From: Gemmobacter sp. 24YEA27
GTDB lineage: Bacteria; Pseudomonadota; Alphaproteobacteria; Rhodobacterales; Rhodobacteraceae
NCBI RefSeq assembly: GCF_030052995.1
Contig: NZ_JASJPW010000001.1
Span: forward strand, 492,501 to 556,500
Length of the DNA stretch: 64,000 nucleotides
Reading direction: 5' to 3'
Translations under genes and position numbers: made by a program
Shown: positions 26,641 through 36,330 of the stretch, in pieces
How positions within the stretch are numbered: the stretch's first letter is position 1
How the letters are laid out: each line of letters starts with the position of its first letter
The notes under the pieces: model-generated
Seen by the model: the letters and a program-made list of their open reading frames with translations, nothing else
Database searches by the model: none
Told to the model about the DNA's origin: nothing

Positions 26641-27489
26641 ATGACCTCATCCCTGTTTTTCCTCGGTGCCTTCACACTCGGCGGATCGCTTTTCTCCCTG
26701 GCCATGCTGGTGGTCAGCCGCCTGCCGGAAAGCGCCTTCCGCGCCAGGGAGCCGAGCGATCCGGCCGCCCCCGCGCCACTCTCCGGCAATGCGGCCGAGC
26801 TGCGGCGTCAGCTCTTCCAGGCCGGCTTCAGCCATCCCGAGGCCGCGCGCTATTTCACTCTGGTTAAAATCGGGCTGTCGGTCCTGCTGGTCGCCCTGGT
26901 TGCGACGTCTCTGGTCCTTATCGGGCCCCTCGACGAACTCACCCCGGTGAAAAAGGCGATCGCTTTGGTGGGCGCCTTTCTCGCGGGCTATTTTCTGCCC
27001 ACCCTCATCGTTGACAGAAGGCGCAAGGCCTGGAAAAAGCGGATCGCCATCGCGCTGCCGGATGCGCTGGATTTCATGCTCGTCTGCGTCGAGGCCGGGC
27101 AGACCACCGATCTCGCATTGCTGCGCGTCGCCGAAGAACTGGAACCGGTACACCCCGATCTTTCAGCCCGTCTCCAGGCGCTGACCGAGGCGCTGACCGC
27201 TGGAGCCGAGAGACAGGATGCCTGGAGCCGGCTTGCCCTTGAGACCGGCAATGATGATCTGCGTCAGCTCGCCACCATCATCGTGCAATCCGGCACGATG
27301 GGCACGCCGGTCGCCCATACATTGCGGGTGTTCAGCGCCGATCTGCGCGACCGCCGGGTGCGTCAGATCGAAGAGCGCGCAAATGTGCTGCCAACCAAGA
27401 TGACGCTCGGGACAATGATCTTCACTGTGCCCCCGCTGCTGATCCTGCTGCTTGCGCCCGCGATCTACCGTCTGATCACCACCAGCTGA
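26641..27489 (+). CDS. tadC: Tad pilus inner-membrane platform protein TadC
   Basis: A 282-residue GspF-like protein with membrane segments at about 5-25, 80-125 and 255-280 and a central cytoplasmic domain (IALPDALDFMLVCVEAGQT, RQIEERANVLPTKMTLG). Located 37 bases after tadB; the two are the standard heteromeric platform pair. No tadD, tadE/F/G, secretin (rcpA/cpaC) or prepilin peptidase gene follows, so the rest of the machine must lie elsewhere. Confidence 0.92.
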   Translation: MTSSLFFLGAFTLGGSLFSLAMLVVSRLPESAFRAREPSDPAAPAPLSGNAAELRRQLFQAGFSHPEAARYFTLVKIGLSVLLVALVATSLVLIGPLDELTPVKKAIALVGAFLAGYFLPTLIVDRRRKAWKKRIAIALPDALDFMLVCVEAGQTTDLALLRVAEELEPVHPDLSARLQALTEALTAGAERQDAWSRLALETGNDDLRQLATIIVQSGTMGTPVAHTLRVFSADLRDRRVRQIEERANVLPTKMTLGTMIFTVPPLLILLLAPAIYRLITTS

Positions 27490-27506
27490 CGGCGAGGACC
27501 CCCGCA

Positions 27507-29996
27507 ATGGACCAGAACCGGAAACACAGTGAGGGAGAACGGAGCTGGCGCCCGGCCACGGTCTTTTGCCTGACCCTCATACCGGCGGCGGGTCAGATCC
27601 TGACCCCGCTCGCCAAACAACCGACCGTGCAGCCACTCGCAACCGCAGTTTTTGGCGCTGTCCTGACAGGTATCCTCACGGCCCTCTTGCCGATGGACAG
27701 GTTTGGCGGCCGGATCACCCTGGTGCTCGTCCTCATAGCTGCGTTGCTCTTGCAGCCTGCATTCGGATTCAGCAGTCTCTTTCTGCCCGATGGCACCGGT
27801 ACCGGCGAGCCCGTTGTCATGACGTCACTCTGCTGGGGGGGCGGCGCCCTGCTCGCCTTGCTGGCCCGCACCTCGCGACAGGTGCTCAGCTGGCAGGCCG
27901 TCGCGAATTCAAAGGCACTGATCCACCCTATTCATCTGGTTTTCGCCTGTTCGGTCTATGCGACCGGGTTCTGGCTTATCGCAACCGTGGTGCTGCCGGG
28001 CCTCAGCTCCCCGTTCTCGGCCGAACGCGCCCTGCTGGCCGCAGCGCTCGCCGCCCTCACAACCGGCATTACGCTCCTCTTCGGGCTTGCCGTAACCATC
28101 GCCAGTGACCGCAAGGAAATGGCGCCATCTGAACTGACCCCGGTTCTTCTCGCCATAGCCGCCATGCTGGGCTACGGGATCATTACCGGCAACCGTGTCG
28201 CTGCTGAAACGTCCTCCGGCTTCCTCACCCTGTTGCTGGTGCCCGCGCTGCTCACGGTTTTTCTGATGCGGCGTTTCACAGCGCTGACCCTTATGGGAAT
28301 GCTGCTCTGCCTTTCGACACCGCTGTTTTGCGGCTGGTTGCTCAGCAATCCGACAGGCGACCCGGGTCTCATTGCGCTTCTGCTGGCGCTTCCTTTCAGC
28401 ATCATGCGCACCAGCCGACGCAGCGGCGGCACTCTCGTGCGCCGGGCCGGCGACCCTCCGCCTGCGGTGATCTCAGCCTTCAACCGCGATTCGACCAGCT
28501 GGCTCGTTCTGCTCGACCTGGAAAAGCAGATAGTGCATTTCCCCTTCGGATCCGCCTTTTCGGCAGAGCGCGGGCCACCGGTCAGCTTCAATCGAATCTT
28601 CCATGAAAGCGCCTCGAGCGGGCTGCTCGATTTGCTGCGCGAGCTGCAAAAGCCAGAGGGAGCGCAGTCCGCGCCGGTCAGAATTCGCCTGCAGATGAAA
28701 CGCGCTGGTGAAACGCGCCACGAGGTCAGCGGGCCGCAGCTTTTCGAAGCGCGGGTGCTGGAGAAGACCCTTCCAACCGCATGGCTCGCGCTTTTCAGCC
28801 TTTCGCATGAAAAAGAACTGGCCGAACGTGCAGAACGCGCAGAAAGGCTGCTGGCAGATGCCGTCCTGCGCGAGGAAAGGCTGCTCTCCTTTGCCGCACA
28901 TGAATTGCGCACCCCATCGCCATCCTCTCGATGCTCGCCGAAGAGCTGCGCAACGGCGCGCTCTGGGAAGATGTTCGAGAAGGGTTTGCACAAACGATGG
29001 ACCGGATCAGCTCGATCATCGAAGATCTCAGGGCAGATTCCGGCGCCTCAGCCCTTCCCGTCGGGCAGAGCTTTACGCCCATCGACCTGATATCCCAACT
29101 GCTTGAGATTTTCTCGCCGGTCGCCACCACCCATGGCATTACAATTGAGGCCAGCCGGACGGAGAGCGCCGATCTGCAGTTTCGCGGCGATTTCGCGCGG
29201 GTTTTTCATTGCGCTTTCAAAATTACTTCACAACGCGATCCTGCATTCGAAAGGCTCGGCAATCCGCCTCAGCGTGATTGCAGGTCGCGGGCTGGTGCCG
29301 AGGTCATGCTCACCTGGCATGTCGCCGATAATGGCATCGGCATCCCTGACGCGGAACGCGCGCGGATGTTCGAGCCCTTCAGCACTCCGCCCGAACACCG
29401 CCCGGGGCGTGGCGGCGCCGGCTTGGCCTTTATACCGCACGCAAGGCCATTACTCTGCTCGGTGGCGAGCTGAACCTGCTTGAAACACCCAGGGGCGCCC
29501 ATTTCGTGCTGAGCCACCCGGTGCGCAGTGTCACTGCCCCACCCCGACCCAGATGCCAGGGACACTTTGCGAAGAAGACCCGGCCAATTCTGCCGGCGCA
29601 CCGCGCTGGTTTGCCCGGAAGGTTCTGCTGATCGAGGACAACCGCCTTGTCGGCGAGATCACCCGCACGAGGCTGCGACGGCTGTTTCACCTGGTCGACA
29701 GGGCCGAGACCGGACCAGCCGGTCTGGATATGTGGGCGCGCGGGAATTACGATCTGATCCTCGTCGACCAGCTGCTGCCGGGCAGTACCGGTTGCGAAAT
29801 CGTGAGAGAAATCCGCAAGACTGACAAAAATGTTCCGATCATCGGCATCACCGCCTCGACGCTGGGGTCCGAATGTCGGGACCTCGAAGCCGCAGGTGTC
29901 ACCCTCGCGCTGGAGAAACCCCTCAGCTATACTCAGCTGCTCGGCCTGGCCGAGGAATGGTATCCTGCCGAAGATGCATATCGGGGTCGCAGATGA
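27507..29996 (+). pseudogene. Membrane hybrid histidine kinase / response regulator, five frame breaks as read
   Basis: When joined it is an 830-residue hybrid kinase. The first 310 residues hold about eight hydrophobic segments; a HisKA phosphoacceptor box FAAHELRTP follows near residue 465; then HATPase motifs (LSKLLHNAILHSKG, VADNGIGIPDAERARMF, GGAGLGLYTARKAI) and a C-terminal receiver domain (VLLIEDN, phosphoacceptor in LILVDQLLPGSTG, LEKPLS). The frame breaks near 28912-28915 (one C missing), 29202-29206 (one T extra), 29289-29291, 29421-29424 and 29537-29545 (one base missing each); the net change is a multiple of three, so start and stop agree. Five lesions in 640 bases is dense even here, so genuine decay is possible. 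It follows tadC by 17 bases and may regulate the pilus. Confidence 0.75.
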
Positions 29997-30736
29997 GCGG
30001 GTAACGAAAACTCTGCTCCGCAGATCCGGGCAAACGGCAATCAGCACCAAGCCGTAAGCAGGTTGCCCCATAGGCTACCGGCGGCTGGCTGTAAAAGCGA
30101 TCCTCGACGGTTCACCCGTTTTCTCCAGAACCCAAGGGGGAGATCCAACCGCCCCTGTCGCTCAGCGGGAGGCAGACCTTTTCGCGACAAGGATACCTGC
30201 GAGGAAATCGACACCCGTTCGGGGCCATCGACCCTGCCCTCGCCACTATGCAGCCAGGGCAAGGCACCGGGTTTGCGTTTTGCCTGTCGGGCCAAAGCTG
30301 CACAACCGGGCCAGGTTGCGAAATCATAGTTTCGCTTTGCGAATTGCGCAGCGTCGTCCATCCCGGTGCAAGGCATCGCATCGAACGGCAAGCGCTGCGA
30401 ACGCGTGTGCCTTTCCCAGGCGATGCGATCCCCTGGACTGTTCCCTGATCTGGCGCGCCTCAAGCCCGTTCTGGCGCATCGATTCGCCGATTTACAGACC
30501 ATCACATCCGGCGTTCCGCCTGCAGAAGACCGCATTGCTGACCCCATGCTTGCCGCAGCTGGCGAGGACGGAATCGCCCGCCTTCCTCTCGCTCACTATG
30601 CAGAGCGATCCGGCTTTCGCTGAAGCCCACGCGCTTCACATCTGGTTATTTCAATTGTGGCAGGACCCGCTCAAACCGGATTGGCCGCAGACGGCGACGT
30701 CATCAGCTGCCGGTCGCGGACGGGTGAAAAAGAACC
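29997..30736. other. 740-base stretch without a convincing gene
   Basis: Open frames on both strands are present (for example minus 30041-30547 and plus 30366-30623) but their products are Arg/Ser/Pro-rich, lack start context and show no recognisable motif. No tRNA-like fold or long repeat was seen. Given the dense frame breaks just upstream, a gene hidden by further indels cannot be excluded. Confidence 0.5.
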
Positions 30737-30762
30737 GGCCCCCGACTAAGAAAGCCGGGGCC
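30737..30762 (-). terminator. Rho-independent terminator of the DEAD-box helicase gene
   Basis: On the minus strand GGCCCCGGC and TCGGGGGCC pair around a short AT-rich loop and are followed by GGTTCTTTTT. It lies about 45 bases after the restored helicase stop. Confidence 0.75.
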
Positions 30763-30805
30763 GTGATATCATGTTGCCCTAGCGGGGCAGTGGTCAGCGC
30801 TGCGC

Positions 30806-33118
30806 TCAGCTGCGCGGGCGTTTCGGCGGGGTGAAGCGCTTTGAGGTATCGGTGGCATCTGCCGGGCGCGCCGCAGGCTTGCGCGGAGCAAAGCCTTTGC
30901 CTGCGTCAGGTTTCGCGCCAAAGGGCTTGCTGCCGGCCGCGCGCGGTGCGCCTTTGCTATAGGCCGGTTTCGCATCACCTGATTTTGCCGCTGCGGACTT
31001 CCCGGCATAGGGCTTGCTGCCCTCCCGTTTCTCAAAAGGCCGGCCCTCGGCGCCCCCTTCGGCGTGCGGTTTGCGCGGCGCCTCATCGCGGCCCGCATAA
31101 GAGTCGCGGCCTTTCGGCGCGCCGGCATGGCTCTTGAATCCGGTAGAGCGCGCCGGGCGATCCGGGCTGCCACCATGCGATTTGAACCCGGTCGAGCGCG
31201 GTGCGGGCTTTGACGGCCGGTCATCGCGCATCGGGCGCTCGCCTTCGGTCGGCGTCCAGCGCGGTTTGGCCGACGCATCACTATCCTCACGGCGCGTATA
31301 GGGTTTCCGCGGCGCATCGCTGTCCTCACGGCGCGCATAGGGCTTACGGGGCGCATCGCCATCCTCACGCTTTGCCCAGGGCTTGCGCGCTTCGCCGCTT
31401 TCAGCTGCCTCACGCGGGGCGCGCGACGGCGCGGCGCCTCTTCTTCGCCCTCGCCACGCGACGGGCGCGGCGACCAGGCCGGTTTGCCTTCACGCGGGGC
31501 GCGTTCGGGCCGGCCACCGGTCACCCGGCCCTTCGGCCCGAATTCCGGCGCCTCAGCGACACGCTCCATCGTAAGACCCGGCTCGATCTCGGTCGTCTCT
31601 TTGAACCGCCCGGCCAGCTGCTCGGCGATCTGCACATAGGTCACGTCCTGCTGCACCCGGATCGCGCCGATCCCGTCTTTAGAAATACCGCCGGCATCGC
31701 AGATTTTCGGCAGGAGCCAGCGCGCTTCGGCCCGGCCCTCGTGCCCAACCGAAAGCTTGTACCAGACCGACGGCCCGAACTCGCCCCGCTCACGCGGCGG
31801 CAAAGCGGCGGGGGCGGCAGGTCTTCGACCAGCTCTTCCGGGGCCGAACGCTTGGCGCGCCACAGCCGCACAAAAGCTGCAGCGATTGCCTCGCCGCCAT
31901 GTGCCTCTAGCAGATCAGCCGCGATCCCGGCCTCTTCGCCCGGCGCCTCGGTCAGAGCCGGGTCCGAGATCAGACGCTCATCCTCGCGCGACTGCACCTC
32001 ATCAGCGCCCGGCGCCTTGCCCCATTCGGCGACCAGCTTGGCGCCTTGCAGGATACGGTTCGCTTTGCGGAATTCGGCCTGCGGCACCACAAGGACCGAG
32101 GTCCCCTTGCGCCCGGCGCGGCCCGTCCGGCCCGAACGGTGCAACAATGTTTCCGGATTGGTCGGCAGATCGGCATGGATCACCAGATCCAGCCCCGGCA
32201 GATCGATGCCGCGTGCCGCCACATCGGTCGCGATGCAGACGCGGGCGCGCCCGTCGCGCAGCGCCTGGAGCGCATGCAGCCGCTCGCTTTGCGACAGCTC
32301 GCCCGAAAGCGCCACCACCGGGAAGCCCCGGTTCACCATCCGCGCATGCAGGTGGTTCACATTGGCCCGGGTTTTGGCGAAGACAATCGCCACCTGCGCA
32401 TCATACCAGCGCAGAAGATTGAAGATCGCCGGTTCCTTGTCCCGGTTCGACACCGAGATCGCGCGATATTCGATATCGGCATGCTGGCTGGCCGAAGATT
32501 TCACCTCGACGCGGCGCGCTTCGCGCTGATAGGTCGCGGCAAGCGAGGCGATCTCTTTCGGCACCGTGGCCGAGAACATCAGCACGCGCTTTTCTTCCGG
32601 GGCGCCGCCCAGCAGGAATTCCAGATCCTCGGCAAAGCCCATATCCAGCATCTCATCGGCCTCATCGAGGACGACCGCCGCCAGTTCCGACAGATCAAGC
32701 GACTTGCGCTCGACATGGTCGCGCAACCGGCCCGGAGTGCCGACCACGATATGGGCGCCCTGGGAAAGAGCTCGGCGTTCGGTGCGGTAATCCATCCCGC
32801 CCACGCAAGAGGCCACGACAGCCCCCTCATACAGCCAGACCAGTTCGCGCTGCACCTGAAGCGCCAGTTCGCGGGTCGGCGCGATGACCAGAGCCAGCGG
32901 CTTTTCCGGCGGCAGAAGCCGGTCGATGCCGCCCAGAACCTCGGGCGCGATGGCCAGGCCGAAGGCCACCGTCTTGCCCGACCCGGTCTGCGCCGAAACC
33001 AGCAGATCGCGCCCGATCAGTTCGGGGCCAGCACGGCCTCCTGCACCGGGGTCAGCGCGGAATAGCCCTTGGCTGCCAGCGCCGCCTTAAGCGGGCCTGC
33101 GATAGAATCAATCGTCAT
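30806..33118 (-). CDS. DEAD-box RNA helicase with DbpA-like domain and repetitive basic tail (three frame breaks as read)
   Basis: Restored length 771 residues. Helicase core (about 1-370): Q-motif GYSALTPVQEAVLAPE, Walker A AQTGSGKT, PTRELA, VLDEADEML, SAT and HRSGRTGRAG. After it comes a DbpA-type RNA-binding fold (VWYKLSVGHEGRAEARWLLP, ISKDGIGAIRVQQDVTYVQI) and a 280-residue Lys/Arg/Pro-rich tail with 13-residue repeats (RREDSDAPRKPYA) and FKSHGG repeats. Single bases are missing at 33024-33027, near 31816 and near 31413; adding three restores one frame from ATG 33118 to the stop at 30806. CsdA/DbpA-like enzymes act in ribosome assembly and cold adaptation. The correct start is MTIDSIAGPLKAAL. 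Confidence 0.88.
31275..31391 (-). repeat. 39-bp coding minisatellite, three units, in helicase tail
   Basis: Three head-to-tail 39-base units at 31275-31313, 31314-31352 and 31353-31391, each encoding a variant of R-R-E-D-[SG]-D-A-P-R-K-P-[YW]-[AT]. The third unit is the most diverged. Such tracts change copy number easily and lie in an unstructured basic tail. Confidence 0.85.
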
Positions 33119-33352
33119 TATTTGTCCTGTCAGGGAGCCAGTCGCCCCCGCATATGAGCCAGAAAGAAGGCCCAGAGCACCGCCGCAACCCTCCCGGTCG
33201 CGGCCCGGAGCAGACAGGCCTGGGGGCGCCATACAGGGTTTTCCCGCCACTGTCCATAAATCACCGCCCATCAGGCCCCAGACAGCAAATCGCCCTGCCC
33301 GCCAAGGCCGAACCGGGCCCGCCACCTCTGTTCCAAGGCCGATGTTCCGGGT

Positions 33353-34660
33353 ATGATCCCCGCTATTATGCCAGCCCTCTGCCGCGATTGCCTGACCCGA
33401 TTCGAACCAGGACAGCCAGGTATCGACCAACCGGGCCTGGTGGGGCGTGGCCGCCGCTGCCCCTCCTGCCGGTCGCCCAGGGTCATCGTCCATGCCGAGC
33501 TCGACCACCTTTCCATCGCCCATATGGATTGCGACGCCTTTTACGCCAGCGTTGAAAAACGCGACAATCCGGCGCTGCGAGACCAGCCGCTGATCGTCGG
33601 CGGCGGCAGGCGCGGCGTGGTTTCGACCTGTTGCTATCTTGCCCGGATCAAAGGCGTGCGCTCGGCCATGCCGATGTTCCAGGCGATGAAGCTCTGCCCC
33701 GAGGCCGTGGTCGTGCCCCCCCGCATCGCGCATTACGCCGAAGCGTCGCGGCAGATCCGCGCCATGATGGAAGAGCTGACTCCCGACATTGAACCCCTGT
33801 CGCTGGATGAGGCCTTTCTCGATCTCTCTGGCACCGCGCGGCTGCATGGCGCGCCGCCTGCCGTGCTGCTCGCGCGGCTGACAAAGCGGATGGAGGACGA
33901 GATCGGCGTTTCCGGCTCGATCGGCTTGTCGCATAACAAATTTCTGGCCAAGATTGCCTCGGATCTCGATAAGCCGCGCGGCTTTTCGGTGATCGGGCGG
34001 GCCGAGACCCAGGCTTTCCTGATGCCAAAACCGGTCGGCATCATCTGGGGTGTCGGCGCAGCGAGCCGGAGCGCGCTTGAGGCCGCAGGGGTCAGAACCA
34101 TTGCCGATCTCCTCCGCTGGGACCGTCGCGATCTGGCATTGCGATTTGGCCAGATGGGCGAACGCCTCTGGCACCTGGCGCGGGGCGAAGACCATCGCCG
34201 CGTCAGCCGCGATACCGGTCTGAAATCCATCTCAAAGGAAACCACATTTTTTGAGGACACCACCGATGCCGATTTGCTCGACGGCCATCTCTGGCGGCTT
34301 GCCGAACAGGTCTCCGACCGCGCGAAAGCCAAGGACCTCGCCGGCCGCACCGTCACGCTCAAACTGAGAAAGGGTGACTTCCAGATTGTCACCCGCCGCC
34401 AGGCGCTGTCAGATCCGACCCAGCTTGCCGACCGCATCTACCGCACCGCGCGCAATATGCTCGACCGCGCAGGCGTCAGGGGCCCGTTTCGCCTGATCGG
34501 AACCGGCCTTGCCGATCTCTGCCCCGGAACTGAGGCCGACCGCAGCCCCGACCTTCTCGACCCGACCGCCGCCCAGCGCGCAAAGGCGGAACATGCGGCA
34601 GATGCGATCCGCGCCCGTTTCGGCAAGGATGCCATCATCAAAGGCCGGGCCTTGCGCTGA
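33353..34660 (+). CDS. dinB: DNA polymerase IV with N-terminal cysteine cluster
   Basis: A 435-residue Y-family translesion polymerase. Catalytic motifs are HMDCDAFYASVE and SLDEAFLDLSG; GIGLSHNKFLAKIASDLDKP-like and little-finger regions follow. Before the palm domain lies a 50-residue extension with LCRDCLTRF and RRCPSC, two Cys pairs that look like a zinc ribbon, absent from E. coli DinB. Start could be 33353 or 33371 (MPALCRDC); neither has a strong ribosome site. It is divergent from the helicase gene. No convincing SOS box was found upstream. Confidence 0.92.
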   Translation: MIPAIMPALCRDCLTRFEPGQPGIDQPGLVGRGRRCPSCRSPRVIVHAELDHLSIAHMDCDAFYASVEKRDNPALRDQPLIVGGGRRGVVSTCCYLARIKGVRSAMPMFQAMKLCPEAVVVPPRIAHYAEASRQIRAMMEELTPDIEPLSLDEAFLDLSGTARLHGAPPAVLLARLTKRMEDEIGVSGSIGLSHNKFLAKIASDLDKPRGFSVIGRAETQAFLMPKPVGIIWGVGAASRSALEAAGVRTIADLLRWDRRDLALRFGQMGERLWHLARGEDHRRVSRDTGLKSISKETTFFEDTTDADLLDGHLWRLAEQVSDRAKAKDLAGRTVTLKLRKGDFQIVTRRQALSDPTQLADRIYRTARNMLDRAGVRGPFRLIGTGLADLCPGTEADRSPDLLDPTAAQRAKAEHAADAIRARFGKDAIIKGRALR

Positions 34661-34943
34661 GCCTTTTCCTTCTGGCGTAATATTCCCGCCAGCGACGTCT
34701 AGAGCCTCCCCGGAGACAGAACAGAGACGGGCACTGCGATCTGACCCTTGCTGATCTTCAGAGAGGGGGAAAGCGATGCTGTGCTCAGCAAGGCGAGACG
34801 GCACTGACCTGCCCCGAACCTGGATCCAGCGCGCGGCAAGCCAGGTCAGCGGGTCGCGGGCCGCGACATTTCCCCTTCCACAGCCCCGCCCGGAAGGCGC
34901 CTCTTCTGCCCCCGCAATTGTGTTTTCAACCGGGCGAATAAGG

Positions 34944-35285
34944 TCAGTCGAAGAACGGCGTCATCTGCGCCACGATCACCGAATTCTCGGCCAGAGCGCG
35001 CTCCATCAGCACGACCTCGTCTTCGCCGATCTCATCCCCGGCGGCCCGGCGCTCTTCAAGCGTGCCAAGCCCCTGGACTTCCAGCGGCGAGAGATCGGCA
35101 TCCTTCAGGATCGCCACCGTCTCGCGCACCGCCTCTGCCTCATCCACGCCCGAGGCATAGCACAGCAATGCCGCTCCGGTCGCTTTCTCCGGGAGACCGT
35201 CACCGGCCTTGCGACCAACCTCGACCACCAGCGAATAGACCTGCTGCGGACGTTTTTCTTTTACCGGCTTCTCAACATCATCCAT
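34944..35285 (-). CDS. Conserved hypothetical protein downstream of dapD
   Basis: A 113-residue acidic protein without signal peptide or membrane segment. It has a short Lys/Arg-rich start (VEKPVKEKRPQQVYSLVVEV) followed by an alternating helical region (GLPEKATGAALLCYASGVDE, AVRETVAILKDADLSP). Not recognised as a known family. It follows dapD on the same strand, separated by 78 bases that contain two tight hairpins, so it may be co-transcribed with dapD under attenuation. The 283 bases between its stop and dinB hold no gene that I can support. Confidence 0.65.
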   Translation of the reverse strand: MDDVEKPVKEKRPQQVYSLVVEVGRKAGDGLPEKATGAALLCYASGVDEAEAVRETVAILKDADLSPLEVQGLGTLEERRAAGDEIGEDEVVLMERALAENSVIVAQMTPFFD

Positions 35286-35293
35286 GTCGCGCC

Positions 35294-35338
35294 CCCAAAT
35301 CCTTCAAAGGATTTGGGCCGGTTTCTGCTCAGAAACCG
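35294..35338. repeat. Tandem hairpin pair between dapD and the next gene
   Basis: Two adjacent near-perfect palindromes with two-base centres: 35294-35317 (11-bp stem CCCAAATCCTT / AAGGATTTGGG) and 35319-35338 (9-bp stem CGGTTTCTG / CAGAAACCG). The stems differ in sequence but share geometry with those at 53399-53467. No T-run follows, so they are not classical terminators. Confidence 0.8.
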
Positions 35339-35363
35339 ACCCGCGCCCCTGTTCACCTGCGGC

Positions 35364-36191
35364 TCAGTCGCGCAGCAGCTCGTTGATCGAGGTCTTGGAC
35401 CGCGTCTGTGCATCGACCCGTTTCACAATCACCGCGCAGTAAAGGTTCACCCCGTTCTTCGAGGGCAGCGAGCCCGCGACAACGACCGAACCTGCCGGCA
35501 CTTCGCCATACATCACTTCGCCGGTCTCACGGTCGACGATCTTGGTCGATTTCCCGATGAACACACCCATGCCCAGGACCGCGCCCTCACGCACGATGCA
35601 GCCCTCGACAACCTCGGACCGCGCGCCGATAAAGCAGTTATCCTCGATGATGGTCGGGCCGGCCTGCATCGGCTCCAGCACGCCGCCGATGCCAACGCCG
35701 CCGGACAGGTGCACATTCTTGCCGATCTGGGCGCAGGAGCCAACGGTCGCCCAGGTGTCGACCATGGTGCCCTCATCGACATGCGCGCCGAGATTGACGA
35801 AAGACGGCATCAGCACCACGCCTTTCGCGATATAGGCCGAACGGCGGACGATGCAGTTCGGCACCGCGCGGAAACCAGCGGTTTTCCATTCGGCTTCGCC
35901 CCAGCCGTTGAACTTGCTGTCGACCTTGTCCCACCAGGTGCCGCCCTGCGAGCCGCCCTCATGGATCTCCATATCTTTCAGACGGAACCCCAGCAGGACC
36001 GCCTTTTTCGCCCATTGGTTCACATGCCAGACCCCATCCGCCTGACGCTCGGCCACCCGCAGCTGGCCTTTGTCGAGCGATTCCAGCGTCGCCTCGATCG
36101 CATCACGCGCCTCGCCTTTCGTGGCCGGGGTGATGGTATCGCGCGCCTCCCAGGCGGCCTCGATTGCGGTTTCCAGCGCGGCGTTCGACAT
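35364..36191 (-). CDS. dapD: Tetrahydrodipicolinate N-succinyltransferase
   Basis: A 275-residue enzyme of lysine/diaminopimelate synthesis that succinylates tetrahydrodipicolinate. An N-terminal helical domain (about 1-105) is followed by a left-handed beta-helix of hexapeptide repeats ([60 protein letters not shown]). Length matches the family. Start ATG 36191 follows GAGGAGATCC. Transcribed with the 113-residue hypothetical gene downstream. Confidence 0.96.
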   Translation of the reverse strand: MSNAALETAIEAAWEARDTITPATKGEARDAIEATLESLDKGQLRVAERQADGVWHVNQWAKKAVLLGFRLKDMEIHEGGSQGGTWWDKVDSKFNGWGEAEWKTAGFRAVPNCIVRRSAYIAKGVVLMPSFVNLGAHVDEGTMVDTWATVGSCAQIGKNVHLSGGVGIGGVLEPMQAGPTIIEDNCFIGARSEVVEGCIVREGAVLGMGVFIGKSTKIVDRETGEVMYGEVPAGSVVVAGSLPSKNGVNLYCAVIVKRVDAQTRSKTSINELLRD

Positions 36192-36330
36192 GTGGATCTC
36201 CTCGGGCAGATTTATTCGGACAGTTTTGTTCTGGCAGGCTTCGTTCGTGACAGGGTTTTGTTCGGGTCCATGGGGCTATAAGGCTTGTATCCGGGTCACG
36301 CAATCGGCCCGGTGACTGGTGGGAGGTATC

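Noticed and set aside
30041..30547. 168-residue open frame on the minus strand
   Set aside because: Composition is Arg/Ser/Gly-rich with no hydrophobic core pattern, no ribosome site and no recognisable family.
33330..33352. Possible LexA box GTTC...GTTC upstream of dinB
   Set aside because: The two GTTC elements are ten bases apart, not the seven expected for alphaproteobacterial LexA sites.
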